A stretch of 11,109 nt of DNA. Source: Palsa-1392 sp036493915. Lineage in GTDB: Bacteria; Verrucomicrobiota; Verrucomicrobiia; Chthoniobacterales; UBA10450. A program made the position numbers and the translations under genes. Shown here one piece after another: positions 6,322-11,109 of this stretch (positions are counted from its first letter, which is position 1; each line of letters starts with the position of its first letter). The stretch lies in the NCBI GenBank assembly GCA_036493915.1, contig DASXPA010000082.1:1-11109 (forward strand), in the 5' to 3' direction. The notes below the pieces were generated by a model. That model was not told where the DNA came from. It saw only the letters and a program-made list of their open reading frames with translations, and did no database searches.

Positions 6322-6701
6322 AAAAGCCGCGTAAGAACTGGCTCGAGTGGGTGATTTTCGCCGTCTCACTCCTCCTCGTTTTGGGAATGGCCGGTGTGCT
6401 GGTTTGGGAAAGCTTTTCGTTAGGCAAGAAGGAGGCAGACCCGGAGATGGAGCTGGGGCCGTCGGCGGCGCATGGCGATTATTTTGCCGTCCCGGCGACG
6501 GTGGTGAATCGCGGCGACGGCACCGCCGCGAGCGTGCAGCTCGAGGTGCTGCTGAAATTGCCCGGCCGCGAAACGGAAAAGGGCGAGTTCCAGTTGCAGT
6601 ATCTGCCGCGCCACGCGACCCGGCATGCCTGGGTCACGTTTCGGCACGATCCGCGCGAGGGAAAACTCGAGCCGCGGGTGCTCGGCTATCAGAAACCGTA
6701 G
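6318..6701 (+). CDS. TIGR02588 family protein, single N-terminal TM, 127 aa
   Basis: This is a short protein with Lys/Arg residues before one TM helix (about 10-31, V-I-F-A-V-S-L-L-L-V-L-G-M-A-G-V-L-V-W), then an extracytoplasmic beta-rich domain. It includes V-P-A-T-V-V-N-R-G-D-G-T-A and a distal A-W-V-T-F-R-H-D-P segment, typical of TIGR02588, the conserved partner encoded directly after TIGR02587. It overlaps that gene by four bases. Function is unknown; the pair is inferred to act as one membrane complex. A TTA leucine codon, the only one in this gene, falls inside a TYGTTAGGC motif (6419-6425). Confidence 0.85.
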   Translation: MKKPRKNWLEWVIFAVSLLLVLGMAGVLVWESFSLGKKEADPEMELGPSAAHGDYFAVPATVVNRGDGTAASVQLEVLLKLPGRETEKGEFQLQYLPRHATRHAWVTFRHDPREGKLEPRVLGYQKP

Positions 6702-6709
6702 CGGGGACA

Positions 6710-6788
6710 TTGTAGCCGGGGGCGGCGACCCCGGTTTATCTGGGCCTCTGGTTTTTGGCCCCGCCGGCGTCACCGACGCCGGCTACAA
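6710..6788. repeat. Left REP-like palindrome pair flanking the RAYT gene
   Basis: Two palindromic units lie head to tail as a BIME-like pair. Unit one (6710-6734) starts TTGTAGCCGGGG and closes with CCCCGG. Unit two (6763-6788) is GCCGGCGTC-acc-GACGCCGGC followed by TACAA. The pair as a whole begins TTGTAGCCGG and ends CCGGCTACAA. The same outer ends bound the right pair at 7251-7332. The stop codon of the minus-strand RAYT gene is read from the TACAA end. Confidence 0.88.
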
Positions 6789-7244
6789 CCGCAGGTCTTC
6801 GATTTCGCCTTGCCAGGGCCAGTCGTCTGCGTTCTCCACGAGATCTGCCCGCATCGGATTTTCCCGAACGTATTGCCACTTCTGCGAATAGCTCTCACCG
6901 GAGCGCAGGACATGATCAAAAAATTGCTCCTGCCAAACGGGCCCCGCCAGCCCGAGGACGCGTTTGATCCGCTTGCTCGTCCATTGTTTCCAGAAACCGA
7001 CAAACGCCGCCAGCGGCTTCGCACCCAGTTCCGGCCCGCAAAAGAAATGAACATGCTCTGGCATGATGACGTAGCGTCCAATTGCCCAGCCATGGCGATT
7101 GCGCGCCTTCGTCCATTCATCGACCAAAATCTCCGCGACCTCGCGTGAAGTGAGAATCGACTTCCGGGAATGCGTGCATGTCGTGACGAAGTAAATCGGA
7201 TGCTCGAGCCAAACGCGCTCGAGCCTGCGCAGATGCTTATGCAC
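6783..7244 (-). CDS. REP-associated tyrosine transposase (RAYT, Y1_Tnp/IS200-like), 153 aa
   Basis: This is a single-strand nuclease of the Y1 HUH family, acting on palindromic repeats. The HUH motif is His64-Val-His66 in M-P-E-H-V-H-F-F. The candidate nucleophile is Tyr125 in K-W-Q-Y-V-R-E-N-P-M-R-A-D-L-V, with the usual N-P-x-R-A after it. W-Q-E-Q-F-F-D-H-V-L-R (104-114) is the block that normally precedes it. Early I-Y-F-V-T-T-C-T is the family's first beta strand. The start is GTG (7242-7244), seven bases from the right palindrome pair. The stop TAG lies within the left pair, so the gene occupies exactly the space between the repeats. All motifs are intact and no frameshift is seen. Confidence 0.92.
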   Translation of the reverse strand: MHKHLRRLERVWLEHPIYFVTTCTHSRKSILTSREVAEILVDEWTKARNRHGWAIGRYVIMPEHVHFFCGPELGAKPLAAFVGFWKQWTSKRIKRVLGLAGPVWQEQFFDHVLRSGESYSQKWQYVRENPMRADLVENADDWPWQGEIEDLRL

Positions 7245-7250
7245 GAACCG

Positions 7251-7332
7251 TTGTAGCCGGCGTCGGTGACGCCGGCCATCCCGAATTCTGGCCGCGCATC
7301 CGACCAGCCGGGGTCACCGACCCCGGCTACAA
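7251..7332. repeat. Right REP-like palindrome pair flanking the RAYT gene
   Basis: Unit one (7251-7276) starts TTGTAGCC, with GGCGTC-ggt-GACGCC as its hairpin. Unit two (7306-7332) is AGCCGGGGTC-acc-GACCCCGGCT followed by ACAA. One unit carries the GGCGTC version of the stem and the other the GGGGTC version; the left pair also has one of each, in the opposite order. This reversal makes the two pairs inverted relative to each other around the gene. Confidence 0.88.
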
Positions 7333-7372
7333 CTTGCTTGCCTTTCGCGCCCGTTCCCGCTCTTCTCACCGA

Positions 7373-7459
7373 ATGTTCAAAGATGAGAGACTGCCGAAGA
7401 TTGATCGGCAGGATCAGCCTAACAATAAGCCGGACGCTGTCGTCCACCCAACAGTGTAA
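7373..7459 (+). CDS. Possible 28-aa leader ORF upstream of the first OPT gene
   Basis: An ATG at 7373 opens a 28-codon frame, M-F-K-D-E-R-L-P-K-I-D-R-Q-D..., ending TAA at 7457-7459, five bases before the OPT start and in a different frame. Neither this ORF nor the OPT gene has a recognisable Shine-Dalgarno, so translation of one through the other is conceivable. There is no Cys/aromatic/Pro run to suggest attenuation. It could be chance. Confidence 0.2.
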   Translation: MFKDERLPKIDRQDQPNNKPDAVVHPTV

Positions 7460-7464
7460 CGAAT

Positions 7465-9513
7465 ATGGGCAAGGAATTTACCATCCGCGGTCTCATCATC
7501 GGCATCATCATCACACTCGTTTTCACCGCGGCGAATGTTTACTTCGGCCTTAAGGCCGGTCTCACCTTCTCCACCTCGATTCCCGCGGCGGTGATTTCGA
7601 TGGCGATCCTGCGCAACTTCCGCGGAGCGACCGTGCAGGAAAACAACATCGTGCAAACGGTCGCCTCGGCCGCAGGCACGTTGTCGGCGATTATCTTCGT
7701 TTTGCCGGGGCTGGTGATCATCGGCTACTGGACCGGTTTCCCGTTCTGGATTTCGGTCGGCATCTGCGCCACCGGCGGCATTCTGGGCGTGATGTACACG
7801 ATTCCCTTGCGGCGCGCCTTGGTCACCGATTCCGATTTGCCTTATCCGGAAGGAGTCGCCTGCGCCGAAGTGTTGAAAGTCGGATCGAGTTCAGCCGAAA
7901 AAATCGATCGTCTGCCACAGACGCAACCGGTGCGCGGTGCCGCAGCGGCGGATCAGCACGATCGCCCAGATAACGTCCGCGCCGCGGAGGCCAGTGCCGC
8001 AGGATTAAAGGCGGTGGTGATCGGCTCAGTCGTTTCTGCGCTCTTCTACGTCGTCGTGCAGACCCGTGTTTTCGCCAGTGACGTGACCCAATACTTCCGG
8101 GTCGGAGCGGCCCGCGTGGCAGCAACGGGCTACGACTTCAGTCTTTCCTTTGCGCTCTTCGCGATCGGGCATCTGGTTGGCTTGTGGGTGGGCGTGGCGA
8201 TGTTGATTGGCGCGGCCATTGGTTGGGTGTGGGCGGTGCCTTACTTCAGCGCGTTGCACCCGGCTGCCGGCGCGGCCGCCGTTGTTGCGCAGGGCACGTG
8301 GAGCCATTACGTGCGCTTCGTCGGCGCGGGCACGATTGCCGTGGCCGCGATCTGGACGCTGGCGAAACTGGTGAAGCCATTGGTGAGCGGTTTGGCCGGC
8401 GCGATGCGCGCGTCGCGGGCGCGTAAGGCCGGGACGCTCGATACGCTGCCGCGCACTGAGCACGATATGCCGATCGGGATGGTGGGTCTGATTTCTCTGA
8501 TCTGTCTGATCCCGGTCGCATTCCTGCTGTGGCATTTCAGCGTCACCAACGGCCTCGGCGGCGCGATTCTGCCCCTGGTGATCGGCGGCGTTTTGTTCGT
8601 GATTGTGTTGAGCTTTCTCGTGTCGGCGGTGTGCGGCTACATGGCCGGCCTCATCGGATCGAGCAACAGCCCGTTGTCGGGCATCGGGATCCTGGTGGTG
8701 GTCATCGCGGCGCTCCTCCTGGTGGTGGGCGTGAAGCCCTTTCTGCCGCCCGACGCGGAGAAGGCTCTCGTTGGCTTTGCCTTGTTCATTACCGCGATCG
8801 TGTTCGCGGTGGCATCCATTGCGAACAACAACCTGCAGGATCTGAAGACAGGTCAACTGGTCGATGCCACCCCGGAGAAGCAGCAATGGGCGCTGGTGAT
8901 CGGAGTACTGGCTGGTGCGGTGGTAATCCCGCCAGTGCTCGATCTGCTGCAGCACACCTACGGGTTTCTCGGCGCGCCCGGCGCCGATCCCGCACGCGCA
9001 CTGGCCGCCCCGCAGGCCGGCCTCATCTCGGCGCTGGCGCAAGGCGTGATCACGGGCAATATCGATTGGAGCCTCATCGGCATCGGCGCGGCCATTGGGG
9101 TTGCGATCATCATTTTGGACGAACTGCTGGGGCTGACGAAAAAAGGCCCGCGTCTGCCGCCCTTGGCGGTCGGTCTGGGCATCTACCTGCCGACCTCGAC
9201 CACGCTGATGGTGGTGGTCGGCGCGCTCGTCGGCGCGTGGTTTGAAGGGCGCGCCCGGCGCAGTGTCAACGCCGAAGAGACCAGCCAGCTCGGCGTCTTG
9301 CTGGCGTCGGGGCTGATCGTGGGCGAAAGCTTGCTCGCGGTGATCTTTGCGGCCGTGGTCGCCTTCAGTGGCAACCAACATCCGATCGCATTGGTCGGCG
9401 ACGCGTTTGCGACGCCGTCGATCTGGATCGGGGGGATTATTTTTGCCGTGCTCGTGATCGTCCTTTATCGCTGGATTCTGCGCATGGCCTCGCGTCCGGC
9501 GGGAACTACGTGA
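7465..9513 (+). CDS. OPT family oligopeptide (or metal-chelate) transporter, 682 aa
   Basis: A large polytopic inner-membrane protein of the prokaryotic OPT branch. Family landmarks in order: N-V-Y-F-G-L-K-A-G-L-T-F-S-x-S-I-P-A-A-V-I-S (24-45), E-N-N-I-V-Q-T (59-65), I-P-L-R-R-A-L-V (113-120), Y-P-E-G-V-A-C-A-E-V-L-K (127-138), G-L-I-G-S-S-N-S-P-L-S-G-I-G-I (395-409), and G-I-Y-L-P-T-S-T-T-L-M-V (572-583). A hydrophilic loop follows CAEVLK (about 140-180). The protein appears full length and intact, with about 15 hydrophobic segments. The ATG at 7465 gives the expected start, E-F-T-I-R-G-L, although no RBS is visible. OPT proteins are proton-coupled importers of small peptides or siderophore-like metal complexes; substrate is not predictable here. 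A second OPT gene lies 493 bases downstream in the same direction. Confidence 0.93.
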   Translation: MGKEFTIRGLIIGIIITLVFTAANVYFGLKAGLTFSTSIPAAVISMAILRNFRGATVQENNIVQTVASAAGTLSAIIFVLPGLVIIGYWTGFPFWISVGICATGGILGVMYTIPLRRALVTDSDLPYPEGVACAEVLKVGSSSAEKIDRLPQTQPVRGAAAADQHDRPDNVRAAEASAAGLKAVVIGSVVSALFYVVVQTRVFASDVTQYFRVGAARVAATGYDFSLSFALFAIGHLVGLWVGVAMLIGAAIGWVWAVPYFSALHPAAGAAAVVAQGTWSHYVRFVGAGTIAVAAIWTLAKLVKPLVSGLAGAMRASRARKAGTLDTLPRTEHDMPIGMVGLISLICLIPVAFLLWHFSVTNGLGGAILPLVIGGVLFVIVLSFLVSAVCGYMAGLIGSSNSPLSGIGILVVVIAALLLVVGVKPFLPPDAEKALVGFALFITAIVFAVASIANNNLQDLKTGQLVDATPEKQQWALVIGVLAGAVVIPPVLDLLQHTYGFLGAPGADPARALAAPQAGLISALAQGVITGNIDWSLIGIGAAIGVAIIILDELLGLTKKGPRLPPLAVGLGIYLPTSTTLMVVVGALVGAWFEGRARRSVNAEETSQLGVLLASGLIVGESLLAVIFAAVVAFSGNQHPIALVGDAFATPSIWIGGIIFAVLVIVLYRWILRMASRPAGTT

Positions 9514-9530
9514 TTCGTTAGGCGACGGCG

Positions 9531-9784
9531 GTGCGGGAGATCGAGATTCGGAAGAGGGCGACGAAAGGATCTGCGTCAGATTCCGAAGCGAGACGGCAAA
9601 CGGATTGCCGAAGCGGTTATGGCAACTGCGCACTGGAATGAAGGCCGACGTGAAACGGCTGACGAACTTTTCGTCGGAATATCGGCTGCGGGTTGGCGAT
9701 TGGCGCGTTCTTTTCGAGGCCCATCGTGACAAGGTTGTGATCTATCGTATTCTTCACCGCCGCGAAGCATACCGATCATCATGA
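9531..9784 (+). pseudogene. RelE/ParE-type toxin broken by two single-base frameshifts
   Basis: Three frames together spell one toxin. From GTG 9531: V-R-E-I-E-I-R-K-R-A-T-K. After one extra G near 9567: D-L-R-Q-I-P-K-R-D-G-K-R-I-A-E-A-V-M-A. After one extra A near 9625: L-R-T-G-M-K-A-D-V-K-R-L-T-N-F, then Y-R-L-R-V-G-D-W-R-V-L-F-E-A and H-R-R-E-A-Y-R, ending TGA at 9782-9784. The rejoined product is about 83 residues, the normal size of RelE/ParE mRNA-cleaving or gyrase-type toxins. Y-R-L-R-V-G-D-x-R-V is the family signature. The stop overlaps the antitoxin start as ATGA. As written, no functional toxin can be made. Two assembly indels are an alternative explanation. Confidence 0.8.
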
Positions 9785-9972
9785 CCGCGCAAATCATCGA
9801 GAAAGCAGGGAAGAAGGAGTTCGCCGTCATCCCCTCCAAGGAATATATCAAGATGCAGGAGGCGCTCGAAGATTACACTGCGCTGAAGGCGCTGCGGAGC
9901 GCGAAGCGGGATCCAAAAAATCGAGAAGGCCAGCCTTTCGAACGGGTGGCGCGAGAGCTCGATTTGCTTTAA
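9781..9972 (+). CDS. Phd/YefM-like antitoxin, 63 aa
   Basis: A short acidic/basic protein: A-G-K-K-E-F-A-V-I-P-S-K-E-Y-I-K-M-Q-E-A-L-E-D (9-31) matches the compact form of Phd-family antitoxins that pair with RelE/ParE toxins. An N-terminal beta hairpin would bind the operator DNA. The C-terminal R-E-G-Q-P-F-E-R-V-A-R-E-L-D-L would wrap the toxin. It overlaps the toxin stop by four bases, giving a toxin-first operon as known for several RelE/Phd pairs. The antitoxin frame is intact even though the toxin frame is broken. Confidence 0.78.
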   Translation: MTAQIIEKAGKKEFAVIPSKEYIKMQEALEDYTALKALRSAKRDPKNREGQPFERVARELDLL

Positions 9973-9989
9973 GCGTCGCCCCTCGACGC
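9973..9989 (+). terminator. Hairpin directly after the antitoxin stop
   Basis: GCGTCG (9973-9978) pairs with CGACGC (9984-9989) over a five-base loop, starting at the base after the TAA. No T-run follows, so intrinsic termination is weak; it may only stabilise the 3' end of the toxin-antitoxin mRNA. Confidence 0.35.
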
Positions 9990-10006
9990 CGGTCCAAGAT
10001 TAGAAG

Positions 10007-11109
10007 ATGCTCGAGATCGACCTGAGAAATCCGCCTAACGAAATGCCCGACATCGTCGGGTACAAGCCCGAGAATCCGCTCGCGGCGAATTTTAAGCCCT
10101 ACATCTCGCCGGCGACGAGGATGCGCGAGCTGACGCCGGTCCCGCTGATTGTTGGGACTTTGCTCGGCGTCATCTTCGGAGCGTCGTCGCTCTATCTCGT
10201 CCTTAAGGTTGGTCTCACGGTCAGCGCGTCGATTCCGGTGGCGGTGATTTCGATCACGCTCTTCCGCTCCTCGCAGCTCAAGACAGTTTGGCGCGCCTTG
10301 ATCATCTTGGCGTTCGCAGTCCTAGGAATCCTGGGAATCGTCGTGACACTCCGTTCGTCAATGAGCCTCAGTTGGGCCGCGCTGGCTGTTGCGTTGATCG
10401 CACTAGTAACAGTCCTACCGATAAAGATCGTTTTGTCATCACGCGACGCGACCATTCTCGAAAACAACATCGTGCAAACCGCGGGCTCAGCCGGCGAGTC
10501 GATCGCCTTCGGGCTCGGGGTGACGATGCCGGCGATCATGATCCTCGGGTTCGATCTCGAGATCACGCGCGTTATGCTCGTGGCCATACTCGGCGGATTG
10601 TTAGGCATTCTCATGATGATCCCGCTCCGGCGCGCGCTCATCGTCGATCAGCATGGCCTGCTTAAATACCCGGAAGGCACGGCTTGCGCGGAAGTGCTGA
10701 AAGCAGCCGCCTCACGCGAAGGCATGGATGGAGGGACGAGCGATGTGTCGTCCGAGGATGATCCGCGGACGGGACAGCGCCCGTCCCTCCAGCGTGAGGA
10801 CAGCGCGCCGCAAGACGAAGCTGCGGGCGGCGGCCTGACGATCTTCAGCGGGTTCGGGCTCGGATTCATTTACTACACAGCGATGGAAGCCTTCAAGGCG
10901 TGGAAGGAAGTTCCCGAGAAGATCTTCGGCGCGCCTTTCAAGGCTGGCTCGATCTCGCTCGAGCTCAACCCGGCATTGTTAGGCGTGGGCTACATCATCG
11001 GGCCGCGAATCGCTTCCATCATGTGCGGCGGCGGGGTTCTCGCCTATCTCGTGCTCATTCCCGCGATCAAGTTTTTCGGTGAAGGCGCGACCGGGATCCT
11101 CGCGCCCGG
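10007..11109 (+). CDS. Second OPT family transporter, 3' end beyond the window, with two in-frame insertions
   Basis: The frame from ATG 10007 is open to the last base (367 codons plus two bases). OPT landmarks: L-Y-L-V-L-K-V-G-L-T-V-S-A-S-I-P-V-A-V-I-S (62-82), L-E-N-N-I-V-Q-T-A-G-S-A-G-E-S (151-165), I-P-L-R-R-A-L-I-V (205-213), and K-Y-P-E-G-T-A-C-A-E-V-L-K (220-232). Unlike the first OPT protein, it has a long polar N-terminus (about 1-44) and two extra segments. Residues 88-147 add two hydrophobic helices where the paralogue has four residues. Residues 241-262 are encoded by a palindromic repeat. G-G-G-L-T-I-F-S-G-F-G-L-G (274-286) resumes the OPT fold. No clear RBS is seen; an ATG at 10043 is a possible alternative start. 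Expression may be shared with the upstream OPT gene and the antitoxin. Confidence 0.88.
   Translation, partial: MLEIDLRNPPNEMPDIVGYKPENPLAANFKPYISPATRMRELTPVPLIVGTLLGVIFGASSLYLVLKVGLTVSASIPVAVISITLFRSSQLKTVWRALIILAFAVLGILGIVVTLRSSMSLSWAALAVALIALVTVLPIKIVLSSRDATILENNIVQTAGSAGESIAFGLGVTMPAIMILGFDLEITRVMLVAILGGLLGILMMIPLRRALIVDQHGLLKYPEGTACAEVLKAAASREGMDGGTSDVSSEDDPRTGQRPSLQREDSAPQDEAAGGGLTIFSGFGLGFIYYTAMEAFKAWKEVPEKIFGAPFKAGSISLELNPALLGVGYIIGPRIASIMCGGGVLAYLVLIPAIKFFGEGATGILAP
10268..10447 (+). other. In-frame 180-bp insertion in the second OPT gene
   Basis: Between L-F-R and A-T-I-L-E-N-N the gene has 60 codons where the neighbouring OPT gene has four. They encode two hydrophobic helices (about 96-115 and 122-143) joined by L-R-S-S-M-S-L-S-W. 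By rough count this stretch is about 53% GC against about 62% in the following 60 bases. It contains CTA three times plus GTA, ATA and several TCA codons, which are rare in the rest of the gene. Confidence 0.65.
10729..10791. repeat. 63-bp palindromic repeat inside the coding sequence of the second OPT gene
   Basis: TGGAGGGACG (10729-10738) is perfectly complementary to CGTCCCTCCA (10782-10791). Inner bases TGTCGTCCG and CGGACGGGACA extend the stem imperfectly. The unit is 63 bases, exactly 21 codons, so the frame is kept, and it adds a polar loop (residues 241-262) after the conserved CAEVLK helix. It is unrelated in sequence to the RAYT-flanking palindromes. Confidence 0.75.

Larger units (their letters stand above)
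6710..7332 (-). mobile_element. RAYT plus flanking palindromes (REPtron-like unit)
   Basis: One RAYT transposase gene is bracketed by two pairs of palindromes with the same TTGTAGCCGG ends, filling the interval between the TIGR02588 gene and the first OPT gene. In known cases such as E. coli tnpA_REP, RAYTs process single-stranded palindromes of this kind and are thought to disperse them. Whether this unit still moves cannot be told from the window. No target-site duplication is evident. Confidence 0.75.
1385..10984. repeat. Dispersed short motif TYGTTAGGC (12 heptamer copies)
   Basis: GTTAGGC is found on the + strand at 3476, 5114, 6124, 6419, 9517, 10600 and 10978. It is on the minus strand (as GCCTAAC, leftmost base) at 1385, 3368, 4115, 7417 and 10033. 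Eleven of 12 have T two bases before the G. The base just before the G is C in seven, T in four and G in one. Most copies are inside coding sequences. Two copies (3368, 3476) are the attC cores. Confidence 0.85.

Noticed and set aside
5509..6369. A 286-codon open frame on the minus strand
   Set aside because: It lies antisense to TIGR02587, which shows clear family motifs. The minus product is low-complexity charged sequence.
7465..9513. A frameshift in the first OPT gene at the polar loop after CAEVLK
   Set aside because: The loop is unusual in composition, but the frame stays open and OPT motifs continue in the same frame on both sides.
8026..9732. A 568-codon open frame on the minus strand
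   Set aside because: It is antisense to the first OPT gene. Its product is rich in Arg, His and Asp with no domain, a by-product of high GC in the third codon position of the real gene.
1..11109. CRISPR array, tRNA or rRNA gene
   Set aside because: No regularly spaced direct repeats of CRISPR size and no tRNA or rRNA signature were found. The repeats present are palindromes or a dispersed short motif.

Overview
This GC-rich bacterial window shows a free-living organism, probably from soil or sediment. The best guess is a Verrucomicrobiota-like lineage. That guess rests on gene style only: a TIGR02587/TIGR02588 membrane pair, paired OPT transporters, a RAYT transposase with palindromic repeats, and an attC-type cassette site in a chromosomal setting. 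It is not based on any rRNA or marker gene.

Layout. 1-882 is the C-terminal part of a beta-lactamase-fold serine hydrolase. 883-1161 is non-coding with two inverted repeats. About 1152-3950 is a lower-GC block of four small genes on the + strand: a DUF5677-like protein, a signal-peptide membrane orphan, a short TM orphan, and a TonB C-terminal-domain protein. It contains one well-formed integron-type attC site (3368-3482) and one or two degenerate ones, so I read it as a small gene-cassette cluster without an integrase in view. 3963-4349 is the 3' remnant of a DUF2254 gene. It is cut off at a large palindrome (4350-4416) that also supplies the stop codon of an exported L,D-transpeptidase (4412-5440, minus). 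Divergent from that are TIGR02587 and TIGR02588 genes with an ATGA overlap (5464-6701).

6710-7332 is a self-contained repeat/transposase unit: a RAYT gene bracketed by two pairs of REP-like palindromes. Then come two OPT-family transporter genes in the same direction (7465-9513 and 10007 to the end). Between them sits a toxin-antitoxin remnant: a RelE/ParE toxin broken by two frameshifts, overlapping an intact Phd-like antitoxin. The second OPT gene carries two in-frame additions. One is a roughly 60-codon segment with two extra hydrophobic helices and atypical codons. The other is a 21-codon palindromic element.

The most unusual signal is a dispersed motif. The heptamer GTTAGGC occurs 12 times on either strand, against about 1.4 expected. 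Ten of the copies share the longer form TYGTTAGGC (Y = C or T). It lies inside genes as well as between them, and it is identical to the right-hand core of the attC site. The enrichment is visible directly; its role is unknown.
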